Source: Steromphala cineraria
Taxonomy: Eukaryota; Mollusca; Gastropoda; Trochida; Trochidae
Assembly (NCBI GenBank): GCA_916613615.1
Contig: OU744735.1
Coordinates: forward strand, 52,220,082-52,284,081
Length of the DNA stretch: 64,000 nucleotides
Direction: 5' to 3'
A program made the position numbers and the translations under genes. Below, one piece after another: positions 35,356-45,720 of this stretch. Every line of letters starts with the position of its first letter. Positions within the stretch are counted from its first letter, which is position 1. The notes beneath the pieces were generated by a model that was not told the DNA's origin, ran no database searches, and saw only the letters and a program-made list of their open reading frames with translations.

Positions 35356-36010
35356 GTTCTAATGATGTTGTTGAAACGTTTCCATCAAAATTGATTGATG
35401 GAAAACATCATAGAATAACATGAACCTTAATTTTCCATCAAAACTATTTGAAGTGGCCTCGTCAGTATTTAATCCTAAATATTTTAGAATGTTGAACCGT
35501 TTCCATCAAAATTACTTGATGAAAAATATCGTAGAATGATATGAACCTTTTCCATCAAAACTATTTGAATTTGCCTCGTCAGTATTTGATTAGATATGTT
35601 TTAGAATATTGAACCTTTTCCATCAAAATTAATCGATGGAAAATATCGTAGAATGATATGAACCTTTTCCATCAAAACTATTTGAATTTGTCTCGTCAGT
35701 ATTTAATCATAAATATTTTAGAATGTTGAACATTTTTCACCAAAACTATTTGAATTAGTCACGTTAGTATGTCATCAGAAATATTTCATATCGGTGAACC
35801 TTTTCCATCAAAATTACTTGATGGGAAATATTATAGAATGTCAATACATCACAAGCATTACAGAATGTTGAACCTTTAGGCTTTACCTTCAAATCTATTG
35901 GATGTGAAATATAGATTGTTGAATAATTTCCATCAAATCTATGTAAATATCTTCTTTTGTTATTGGATGGGAAATATTGGAGAATGTAGATATCTTTCCC
36001 TCTGAAATGT
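35170..36010. repeat. Degenerate 65-70-bp tandem repeats inside the TIR element
   Basis: Recurring TTTTCCATCAAAACTATTTG, GCCTCGTCAGTATTTAATC and TATTTTAGAATGTTGAACC, roughly ten decayed units. They fill most of the element between its inverted repeats and right end. Confidence 0.7.
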
Positions 36011-37693
36011 AATGTCATTAATATGTCGTGCTCCATTTTGAAAAATGTGTGAATTTACGGAAAAATTTGATTTCTGTAATTGTGGTCCGACTGTCGACTG
36101 AGCATAAGGGGAATGAAAATCAGTGAGCCCACATTTGAAACAACCACTCTGCAGTTAGGAAATGTCATACGAAATATCCCAAAACATACTCATAATCTAA
36201 GGAAGACTACTCACCCTAAATCACATTAATTGTCGACTGTAAGTGCAATTTTACCCAGAAATCAAGGAAAATGTAACGGAGATAGGATACAAACACGCCA
36301 TTAGTATCCATTGCGCGCGTGACTACGTCAACAACGGCCGTAGTTCCGCATAAAAGAGGGAAAACAGAGTTACTTTCCTTCGAAAAGGCCCAACCACCGA
36401 TAATGAGGTTTCGACGTTTATTTTTGGCATCTGTAAGTGTGTCGGTAATCAAATTTATTACACGATGCATTGTTGCACTTTGCCTGTAATCTCTTCCATC
36501 AATTTTAACTTTTACCATATTATGATTCCTACCAAGCCTCCTTCAACTACGTCAGGATCTTTCACAATCTCTATCATATACTTGCATCTTCTAACCAAAG
36601 TAAACGAATCAAATCCGTTGCATCGTATCATAAAGCAAATGGTATATTTTGCGTGGAATGATGAAAATATAAGCCTCCAGTGATTAAAACAAAAATATTC
36701 AAAATGTCTGAGGCCTTAAAGTAAAAAGTAAGCATGCCATCTGGTTGATTGCCAACCAAGACATTATGAGCTAGCTACATGCTGAAATTGTGAGCCTTTT
36801 TTGACCGAAAATTCCTTAATGATATTGATAGATATCAGTACATTACATTTGCTAGTGCGAATATCAAGTACTTTGGAATTCATTTGTATGTAAACCAAAT
36901 AAATATAGCAGCAATGACAAAAGATGACCAATCTTACAGCATATGGGGCAGAATTTACATTTGCCATGAGAAAATAGGCAAATTTCGATTTTCTGAAAAT
37001 AGGTAGATGGGCTTATATTTTTCAAATTTTGATTTTCTGAATGTTCAGTTGAATGTATTGACTGAGTAAAATATAGTGACATATACCAAACTTTACTTTA
37101 CGGCGAGCAATGGCAATGGTACCTCGTATAGAATAGTTAAAGGCATATCTTCATGTTCTAACCACTGTTTTAACTCAAGTACTTTCCTGGCTTAAAATGG
37201 ACAGGGAAAAAGCTGATTGGATTCGCTCAGCAAGACTGAAAATTAATCTTTTTAAAGTACCATGGTCATTTGTGTATATTTCGGGGAAATGAAAATTTAT
37301 CTACAGGGAAAAGAGCGCACAAATGATGAAAAGAGGCAGATTTGTATTTCATTTTGCTGCAGCAAGGGAATATCCTAGATGGTTGTGAATTCCTTTTGTT
37401 TAAACATATTTTAGGTCTTTAAATGCAGGAAATATGATTTCATCTACCTGGGGAGAATGAAGCTTTGGGTGGTCGTCAGGGTTCTTGCGCAATATATTTA
37501 ATTTCTACAGTAAGTTTCTAAAGTATTTGGATAATGATTTACAAGAGACATTATCAACATCAGATTAGGTAAAGGGTCAAACCTAGACCCCCAAAAAAAC
37601 TTTCTCAATAAAAGTAAATGCATTTTTGACTCGTTTGTAAGATGTTGATTTTATATAAAATTTCGTAACTCTGTAAAGATTTACCCACAACAG

Positions 37694-38505
37694 ACCTGGC
37701 AGAACCTATGTGCCCTGAAGATGACGTTGAAGCTTTGCATGAGGCCTGTGAGGACGGAAATCTAGAGGTGGTGAAGAAGCTTGTGTGCCAGGGGAAGGTC
37801 GGGGTCAACTGTGGAGATATTGAGGGAATGACACCTATCATGCTTTCAGAAGGGAACAGAGAAATATTTAATTTTCTTGTTTATGAACATGCCGATGTTT
37901 CGGCTCGAGATGCTACTGGTTATAATGTTCTACATTATGCGTGTATGAGTGGAAGTCTTTATATCATAAAGACACTACTCGATGATAAGAAGATGGACAT
38001 CGAGAGTGAAACTGACAGTGAGGAAACTCCTTTGGCACTTGCTTCATTTGGTGGACACGTGGCAGTTGTTGAACTGTTGAGGGACAGAGGAGCTGATTTA
38101 GAAGCAGTAAATGAGAACCATGAGACTATCCTTCATTACGCTGTTGCAGGAGGTCATGTAGACATGGTGAGATATGTTCTCTCATTGAAGATCTATGACA
38201 AAGACAGTCGAGGAAGGAATGGGGAAACTCCTGTTATGAGGGCTGCCGAGGCAGGCAGCATAACACTTGTTAAACTTCTTTTTAAAGAAGGAGCAAATCT
38301 GACTTCAACGAGTGATATAGGGCGTAATGTGCTACACTCTGCCTGTCTTTCTGACAGTATAAAGATGATGAAGTATCAGCTTTCATTAAATGAATTGAAG
38401 GGTTATGAAAGAATGAAAGATACTAAAGGAATCACACCTGTTCGTCTTGCGAGGTTCAGGGGCAAAATCGACATTGAATCATTAATAAAATCAAGAAACC
38501 ATTAA
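37694..38505 (+). CDS. Ankyrin gene copy 2, exon 2: ankyrin repeats
   Basis: Acceptor TTTACCCACAACAG then ACCTGGCAGAACCTATG, giving DLAEPMCPEDDVEALHEACE. The joined protein is 354 residues with the same seven-and-a-half repeats as copy 1. Repeat cores are ETPLALASFGGHVAVVELL, ETILHYAVAGGHVDMVRYV, ETPVMRAAEAGSITLVKLLF. It ends IDIESLIKSRNH. Open reading frame throughout. Overall the most divergent of the three, yet keeps the canonical GGHV and LLH/NVLH positions. The intron end before it differs from copies 1 and 3. Confidence 0.8.
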
Positions 38506-38960
38506 AAACTTAAGCAAAGATGCTCAACTCCTGCTTCTTGATCAAAACCATCATGTGACATTGATTTATCTCCACATTAAACCGAATCATGAACAACTTC
38601 ATGCCAGCAATATTCAAAGAGTATGAACACAAGGTTTCAACTTTCTAGGACATAGAGACGAAGATGAAAATAGGTTTTATGGACATAGCCACTGTAGCCC
38701 TCCGAAGTGGACACAGGGCCACCAAAGCCATAAATATACACCTCACTAGTCAAGGAGTTTCAACTTTCTGGGCCTTACGCGTCAGGCTAGATGAGCTGAA
38801 AACTAATGGAGTGTTGTTGTTAAAAATACTTGATGTTTATGAAAAAATGTATTACATCTTTACCTTATGTAAATACGTTTTTATATAAGGATGATTAGCA
38901 ATAATCCATCTGGTAAATAACTATTTCCCTTTGTTTTGTCATGTTTATTCAAAATGTTTT
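38506..38960 (+). other. 3' flank of ankyrin copy 2 with Pearl-like remnant
   Basis: 38506-38610 matches the flanks of copies 1 and 3. About 38610-38806 is a decayed Pearl-like right end (CACAGGGCCACCAAAGCCAT, CTCACTAGTCAAGGAG) ending GGCTAGATGAGCTGAAAAC. 38807-38960 is AT-rich, and the LINE at 38970 begins within or after it. Confidence 0.55.
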
Positions 38961-39065
38961 ATGTAATAAATTTCGAACCTTGATGAATTTATTACTGAGA
39001 TTAGCAAAGAAAACAAACCATCTTATTGGAAATTATTAAGGAACCTTATCAAAGAAACAGGAAGT

Positions 39066-41111
39066 ATGAATCCTATTCCTTCATTACGAAATGAAACGGA
39101 AAATACCCCAAGTATTTTCTCAGACTTTGACAAAGCAGAAGCATTAAACTCATACTTTGCGTCAATATGCGAGATAGATGATACAAATAAGGCCCTTCCT
39201 TTCTTTAAATTGCGTACAACCAGTACACTTGATCATATCGTGGTAAACGAACGTGAAATTGCTGATATCATTAAATGCTTGCAGGTAAACAAAGCGAGTG
39301 GACCTGATCGCTTAAGTCATAAACTTTTGAAATCAATTGCGGAATCAGTTAGTAAACCCTTATGTTTGTTATTCAATAAATCATTATCGTCAGGTGTATA
39401 CCCCGATAAATGGAAAGAAGCACACGTTATGCCGCTTTATAAAAAAGGAGATAAATCCATTTGCAGTAATTACCGACCCATTTCCTTGATTAGTTGTTTG
39501 GGAAAGGTTTTTGAGAGAACTGTCTTGAAATATTTTTCAAATTACTTGCTCGACAATAAGTTGTTATACAAATACCAATCCGGATTCCAGACTGGACATT
39601 CTACAACACACCAATTGATAGAGCTATATAACAATATTTGTTATGCGTTAGATAAGCGGGAAGACTATTGTATGGTATTTTGTGATGTTTCAAAAGCCTT
39701 TGACAGAGTGTGGCACAGAGGTTTGATACATAAACTAGGAAGTTACGGTGTAGGTGTAGGATTACTTAAGTGGATACATTGTTATCTCAAAGGTAGGACT
39801 CAAAGGGTTTTTCTAAATGGATCGTTATCTAGTTCAAAAACTTTATCTGCGGGAGTTCCGCAGGGATCAGTCCTGGGTCCCTTCCTATTTATCGTGTATG
39901 TAAATGATATCGCAGATGAACTAGATTGTGCTGCACGCTTGTTTGCTGACGATACGTCAATGGGGATATCATCAATTGATCACAAGCTTATGCAAGATGC
40001 GCTAAATAAGAATCTCCAAACGTTATCATGTTGGGCTAAACGATGGCTTGTGGCCTATAATCCCAGCAAAACAGAAGCTGTTCTATTTAGTTTAAAAGAT
40101 AAAAATGCAATTTTAAACTTAACTTTGGAAAATCAGAATGTATGTTTTAAAAATTCTCACAAACATCTTGGGATAATATTTGCATCCGATTGTAAATGGA
40201 ACAACCATATTGACAGCATTGTAAAAACAACTTCCTCAATGGTTTCATCTATGAGAAAATTAAAGTTTATGTTAAACAGAGAAACACTTAATAAGATATA
40301 TATAGTATTTGTAAGACCCCATCTTGAATACGCTTGTGAATTGTGGGATGGCTGTTCGTTAGATTTATCAGATAAAATTGAAAAGGTCCAATTTGAGGCG
40401 GCCAGAATAGTAACCGGTCTTCCTAAATATGCTTCTCGTGAATCATTACTTTTTGAAACAGGGTGGCAATCTTTAAAAGATAGAAGAAGTCATCGCAAAA
40501 TGTCTTTATTTTATAAAATATACAACAACAATGCCCCAGCGTACCTTTGTGATCTCATGCCCCGGGCTGTTGAAACTAAGACCAATTACAACCTTAGAAA
40601 CTCGCGAGATCTCTCTCTGTCCCACGCACGCACATCTCTTTACAGTCAATCTTTCTTCCCATCATGTTCACAACTCTGGAATAACCTTCCAATGCACATA
40701 AGAGAAGCTGACTCCATTAAAAGTTTCAAATCGTATATATCACAACGTAAGTTTAAAGCACCCGCGTATTTCTCATTTGGTAAAAGAAAAACCAATATAA
40801 TTCATACACAGTTGAGATACTCAAATAGTAGATTAAACGATGATCTTTATAGAATTGGACTTGTAGACAACCCTGGATGCAATTGCAAAGCTGACTTTGA
40901 AAACACTAATCATTTTTTAATGGAATGTACTAGATATTCCAATATAAGATATCAAATGCTTTGTAATATTAGCAAAGCATTTAATAATAGAGTAATTATA
41001 AATGTTGACTTATTATTAAATGGCCGCACAGACCTTTCTTATAATGAAAATATTATAATTTTTCGAGAAGTTCATAAATATATATCACTCTCTGAAAGAT
41101 TCGATAATTAG
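39066..41111 (+). CDS. LINE ORF2 reverse transcriptase, intact but 5'-truncated
   Basis: 681 codons from the first ATG. The frame is open from 38970 (ISNLDEFITEISKENKPSYW reads like ORF2 sequence upstream of the RT), after two TAA. The endonuclease is absent, so this is a typical 5'-truncated copy. RT motifs in order: KASGPDRLSHKLL, NYRPISLISCLGKVFER, CDVSKAFDRVWH, SAGVPQGSVLGPFLF, ARLFADDTSMG (catalytic Asp pair), KHLGIIFASDCKW. C-terminal WNNLPMHIREADS and a Cys/His motif CNCKAD..NTNHFLMEC. Jockey/CR1-type by motif style. The lack of any stop over about 2.1 kb indicates a recent insertion or a still constrained source. Confidence 0.85.
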   Translation: MNPIPSLRNETENTPSIFSDFDKAEALNSYFASICEIDDTNKALPFFKLRTTSTLDHIVVNEREIADIIKCLQVNKASGPDRLSHKLLKSIAESVSKPLCLLFNKSLSSGVYPDKWKEAHVMPLYKKGDKSICSNYRPISLISCLGKVFERTVLKYFSNYLLDNKLLYKYQSGFQTGHSTTHQLIELYNNICYALDKREDYCMVFCDVSKAFDRVWHRGLIHKLGSYGVGVGLLKWIHCYLKGRTQRVFLNGSLSSSKTLSAGVPQGSVLGPFLFIVYVNDIADELDCAARLFADDTSMGISSIDHKLMQDALNKNLQTLSCWAKRWLVAYNPSKTEAVLFSLKDKNAILNLTLENQNVCFKNSHKHLGIIFASDCKWNNHIDSIVKTTSSMVSSMRKLKFMLNRETLNKIYIVFVRPHLEYACELWDGCSLDLSDKIEKVQFEAARIVTGLPKYASRESLLFETGWQSLKDRRSHRKMSLFYKIYNNNAPAYLCDLMPRAVETKTNYNLRNSRDLSLSHARTSLYSQSFFPSCSQLWNNLPMHIREADSIKSFKSYISQRKFKAPAYFSFGKRKTNIIHTQLRYSNSRLNDDLYRIGLVDNPGCNCKADFENTNHFLMECTRYSNIRYQMLCNISKAFNNRVIINVDLLLNGRTDLSYNENIIIFREVHKYISLSERFDN

Positions 41112-41348
41112 GAACATTTTCTCTTTAAGCTTGTACCAAAATCAGATTGTGACTTTGTCTCTATTTCCCCGTGTGTACTCTTGTATATATGTATATATAC
41201 CGTAATCCTGTATCCTTCGTTATTTTCAATGTACATACACATGCATTATTATGTTTCAATATTATATGTAAGCACTGTACATAGGAGAGGGTTTCACTAA
41301 GTTGGATAACTTGTACCCAATCCTTTCACTTGAATAAATATGTTTAAA
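41112..41348 (+). mobile_element. 3'UTR of the 39-kb LINE
   Basis: Contains GTATATATGTATATATACCG and ends GTTGGATAACTTGTACCCAA ...GAATAAATATGTTTAAATC. The ending matches the three plus-strand LINE ends near 1767, 22295 and 60240, linking them to one or more related families. Confidence 0.6.
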
Positions 41349-42625
41349 TCAATAAATTGAATATTGTTATTTGTTCACTTGAACTCTACAGAGCTCCAGA
41401 TAAACTTTTGCTTATGTGGGTATGTCACCCGTATTTTGAAAACTAACTAGGTATTTCTAATTTGAAGTTTGTATCTATACCTTCTAATACCCATCACTTT
41501 TTTAAAATGCGGGTATTCAGTTTGAAATGACAAATTACAGATGTTATAAACTTTTAATCACCACAAAAAAAATAGACAATTTGTATTCACTTGTTTAGTT
41601 TATTGTCATAAAATTATGACTTCGATATGACATTTGAAAACAAACATTCAAAGGCGAAAAGAAAGATGAAAACCGAGTGTAACCATGTTTCGTGATAGTT
41701 TAGGGTGTGGATGGCTGAGCAGGCCCCTATTGAGGTGAACGAAATAGCCTCCAAAATCCTCACACAACTAGCAACCACAAGATCAGTTTTAAAACCATGA
41801 GCGAGTCCTAATTGGTGCTCGGAATAGTCAGTGGAGCCGCTTTGATACAGAGTCTAACATGTGTTTTTCACAACATAAAATTAAGATTTTTACGTAACTG
41901 ATTCGATTGGTGAAATTGATATGATACGCACTGTGATTTTGTGGTGTTTGGTAAATACGCACTCTTATTTTAAGGTAGCATAAAAGTAAAAATGTAATGA
42001 TTTTCTGTACGCAGACAATTATTTGCTTGCTTATTTTGACATTATTTACGTATAATACGCAAATACGCAGCTAATCTTGAGCTCTGCCTGACTCTAAATG
42101 AAAAATGTTATTTCATGTTGTTTCACCCAGATTTCTTGTATCAAGTGAGGATGCTCATGAAAATAAATGTGTTACCTTGTTACTCTTGATTTTTAACAAA
42201 TAATGAATATTGCTGACACATTGTTTATACATTAAAACATTAGGTAATCTTGTCATGACAAGGGAGCAAGATTGACTCAAATGTTTAAAACTATTACTCT
42301 CACATATCTACTGACAGGTGATCAATATACAGCGCTTTCAATTACCTCCGTATTCTAGTGCAAATATCATTAACATTTCACTACAAAAGGTAAGATTCAT
42401 TTTGCCTAAACATAGTCTAATCTAAAACATAACAGTTAACCCTAACAGTTTTGGTAGTTTGTTGAAGAGACCAAGGGTCACAAACTTAAAAGCACTATCT
42501 TTTATTTTTCTCCAAAAAAAGCCTTCCAATTTCATCTTTTGCACTCAGTCAATTTGACTGTGCTCCTCACGCTTCGTCAGTTATACAAGCTTGACTTACA
42601 AATTTCAAACATGTTATAACTGTCC
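41349..42625. other. Unassigned AT-rich sequence, no gene seen
   Basis: No ORF of note, no recognised element, no paralogue within the window. Confidence 0.4.
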
Positions 42626-42981
42626 TTAAAAGGGGCAGTAGCACGTTTGTTGATAATTTTATATTTTAAATTGTTCAATGATAATGTAGGTTTATGTATT
42701 ATTTTGACAGTTTCAAAAATCTCATTACACAAGCCAATCATCCATAGTCAGAGGACAAAGTAAGAAGATTCATATAAAATTCATTGCCAGTCATTTTTGT
42801 GAACACCTTTCATTCATTTTGTGTAAGAAAAAGGAATCGCATGGCTAAACTTTACGTTATGTATTTGAATCATTACTGCTCCATTTAGTTTAAATACATT
42901 GTTTTTAAATTGGAACCATTAATTTTCATTTTCCTGACATCACCTTATATTCCCCCTAAAAACGTGCTACTGCCCCTTTAA
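42626..42981. mobile_element. 356-bp MITE with TTAA target sites
   Basis: Left TTAAAAGGGGCAGTAGCACG and right CGTGCTACTGCCCCTTTAA, an inverted repeat of about 20 bp bounded by TTAA on both sides. TTAA duplications are used by piggyBac and Kolobok elements. The interior has no ORF. Confidence 0.85.
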
Positions 42982-43082
42982 TGGGTAGATGGTAGAAATA
43001 ATAGTTTCTATCTTGATATGACAAGAAGTGTTCTAAGTTCCGACTTGTGAGATTGACTAGGTGGGAAATAAAGGTTTACAAA

Positions 43083-43471
43083 GTCTAGATGAGACAGTAG
43101 CTTTTCCGTGTCCTTGTCTTGAAGCAGAATACTACCTACGGGTGAAAAAGCATCTTAAGTGAAGGAACTGAAGGTTGAGGTTTTCTTGATAAAAGCGAAG
43201 ATTTGATGGAATCCAAAGGATAACACTACGATTTTGAATCTTCAATCATGAACAGCAAACAAAAGATACTTCCAAGACATTTAGTGAATCGTTACGTGTA
43301 GGAACCCTCAAGTGAAGATCGAGCGAGGAAGCACCAACTAACATATATTGGACAGATATTCCATCATGAACTTAGGAGGTCTCTTGAGTAATGATTTGTT
43401 GAGAACTTTGAGGTCGATGATCATTCTCCTTTCTTTAGTGTCCCTTTTCAGTACCAGGTACACTTGAAAAA
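43083..43471 (-). pseudogene. DIRS/Gypsy-type RT fragment
   Basis: On the minus strand, from about 43471: LFQVYLVLKRDTKERRMIID LKVLNKSLL.RPPKFMMEYL, then (frames broken) TIH.MSWKYLLFAVHD..FKIVVLSFGF. This resembles the RT core of retrotransposons of the DIRS group (PKK.G..RMIIDL..LN, then SWKYL.FA, then LPFG). The YxDD region is missing. A decayed scrap. Confidence 0.5.
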
Positions 43472-43649
43472 GGCATCTTACCACGTGTCATCATAAAAAA
43501 TACGCAATACCATATACTAACACAAACAAAAACTGCCACAAGGCATCATTCTATCGAACTGCATCATTTAGAGGATTTTTGACTTTTCGTGACAAATACA
43601 ATGTTTATCTGATCAAGTGAAGAAGAAAGTTTATATTTTGACGAGTGGC

Positions 43650-44990
43650 GCAGCCGGTAGTATTTTCACTGGTCTGTAGTTACTTGCTGTGTGTTTGTCA
43701 CCTTTTTTAATACGGGAGTGATGTTAGCAACGTTCCAGTCTGATGGTTGGGTGCCTGTATCCATGCTTTGCTGAAAGATGTCACAATACATATATACGGC
43801 TGTTTCCGCTGCACAATTTGAGATGTTGTCTGGTCCACAGGCTTAACTGGTGTTGATGTTTCATAGAAGTTTTCAAACGCCTACGACTGTGATGTGGATG
43901 TCAGAAATAGGCGGGAAGTGTTTTTGAGGTAGGGTTGGAAGTTGTCCTATTGGTTTTTCTTTTGTAAAACCGGATTACAGTTGCTTGTTCAGTAGGTTTG
44001 CTTTTGTTTTACTGTCCTGGTATAAGGTGCCACTGTCTTATATTCCGACGTTGTCTTTCCTGCGTTTTTTATGTATTTCCAAAAGCTTTTGTTGTTTCCT
44101 CCTACTTATAACTTTTCCATGATGTTCCATGATTTTCCAAGACAGCTCCAGTGCGCTTTAATTACTGGCTTCTTTCTGAGTGATATTTGTAATCCTGCCT
44201 CATGTTACAAACGTTTGGCTAACTCCAATAATCTGTACCCTGGACTCAGAAGCTAGATTAGCCTGCACGGCCCGACTTGGGACATAGCCAATCAAATCAT
44301 TTACTCGTTCAAATTGTATCGAGAAGGTGGCAATAAAATGTTTTGATTGGCTACAAGTCTAGCAGGCAAAAGCGATTCTAGCTTCTGAGTCAAGGGTACA
44401 GATAAGCGGAGTTAGCGTAACGTTTGTACCCGGAGACAGGATGGATATTTGTCCCAATCTTCTTCTAAATGTTGTTTGTAACCTTTGTCTTTGAAAACAG
44501 TTAGTGTTTTCATTCTATCACCTTTCGTGCCTTTTTTGTTTGATATCCATGGTAGATTATGCTGTTTTGATGCCATTTTCGATGGGATATTATTTACCAT
44601 TATTTCTTCCATTCCATTTCTCAAAACCTCATTGACTGTTGCGTCTGTTTCCAGTACCTTGTCGCCGAGTGTTGTTTTTTCTGTTTAAAAGTCTCTAAGT
44701 TTGCCTGAATATGTGTATTTTTCATTCTTTGGTTTATTGTAGGTAGGTTTGATATCAGAGTCAAGTATCACCCTATGGTTGTCGGTAATGTCAGGAACAG
44801 TGTCGAAGGCCTGCACCAGGCTGTGGTGGTTTGTGATGTGTAGGTCAAGAATGTGTTCCTTTATGGTTGTGTTCTGCTGCATTTGTTCCAGTCCATGTTC
44901 ATCAAGCATGTTAGTAACGAAGAGTTCAGGCATGTTGCATGGCAATGGCGGACATACCAGATACTGATCCAGACAATTTGTCATTAAATT
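43650..44990 (-). pseudogene. LINE endonuclease + RT fragment (minus strand), unexpanded copy
   Basis: Paralogue of 18340-21690, more diverged. Minus strand: MLDEHGLEQMQQ and LDLHITNHHSLVQAFDTV near 44850, SDIKPTYNKPK near 44740, RT start near 43700 (VTNI..VLKKGDK region). The DLHITN-coding stretch is single copy, so this shows the pre-expansion state of the 37-bp arrays. A MITE interrupts it at 44191. Confidence 0.65.
44191..44443. mobile_element. 253-bp MITE with about 75-bp TIRs and 9-bp TSD
   Basis: Left AATCCTGCCTCATGTTACAA and right TTGTACCCGGAGACAGGATG. The arms pair over about 75 bp with ATCTGTACCCT.GACTCAGA. Flanked by GATATTTGT at 44182-44190 and 44444-44452. The uninterrupted LINE paralogue at 57359 has GATATTTGTCCCAATCTTC once, confirming the insertion. 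Confidence 0.9.
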
Positions 44991-45123
44991 ACAACTGACA
45001 ATTGACCCAACCTTTGAACTTATTTATCAACACAGTTACAGGTCGGCTGTTTTGGGACAAAGCAATAAACCGATAGTGTTACAACACAACAAAGCAAATT
45101 CCTCTGAACACAACATTCCTCCT

Positions 45124-45720
45124 CTCTCCTCCTCCACAGGTGGTGATGGCAGTGGATGTGCTGGGGAATCCTCCTCCTCCTCCTCAGGTGGGGGTGGTGG
45201 TGGCGGTGCTGGGGAATCCTCCTCTTCCTCCTCAGGTGCTGATGGTGGTGGCGGTGCTGGGGAATCCTCCTCCTCCTCCTCAGGTGGTGATGGTGGTGGC
45301 GGTGCTGGGGAATCCTCCGCCTCCTCCTCAGGTGGTGATGGTGGTGGCTGTGCTGGGGAATCATTCTCCTCCTCCTCAGGTGGTGATGGTGGTGGCGGTG
45401 CTGGGGAATCCTCCTCCTCCTCCTCAGATGGTGATGGTGGTGGCGGTGCTGGGGAATCCTCCTCCTCCTCCTCAGGTGGTGATGGTGGTGGCGGTGCTGG
45501 GGAATCCTCCTCCTCCTCAGGTGGTGATGGCGGTGGCGGTGGCGGTGCTGGTGAATCCTCCTTCTCCTCCTCAGGTGGTGATGGCGGTGGCGGTGCTGGT
45601 GAATCCTCCTCCTCTTCCTCAGGTGGTGATGGTGGTGGCTTTGCTGGTGAATCCTCCTATCCTCTTCATCCTCCTCAGGTGGTGATGACGGTGGCGGTGC
45701 TGGGGAATCCTCCTCTCTTT
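45124..45720. repeat. 48-bp minisatellite upstream of ankyrin copy 3
   Basis: About 12 units of GGTGGTGATGGTGGTGGCGG + TGCTGGGGAATCC(TCC)n TCA. The plus frame reads GGDGGGGAGESSSSSS; other frames on both strands are also open because the unit is a multiple of 3. Every unit carries a pyrimidine tract + CAG|GT, which resembles splice signals. Homologous to 29935-30720. Likely non-coding. Confidence 0.9.

Larger units (their letters stand above)
34521..36416. mobile_element. 1.9-kb TIR element in intron of ankyrin copy 2
   Basis: Left terminus CGAAACCTCATTATCGGTGG TTGGGC (34522 on). The right terminus is its inverse, GCCCAACCACCGATAATGAG GTTTCG (36388-36413). A second shared inner block is AAGTAACTCTG. 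It is flanked by TTTATTTA (34513-34520) and TTTATTTT (36417-36424), an 8-bp duplication with one mismatch. Copies 1 and 3 lack it (copy 1 site near 14250). No transposase ORF, so non-autonomous. The 8-bp duplication would suit a hAT relative; superfamily not proven. Confidence 0.85.

Noticed and set aside
36216..36518. 100-codon minus-strand ORF crossing the right end of the TIR element
   Set aside because: It spans the element boundary and target duplication and has no transposase motif, so it is accidental.
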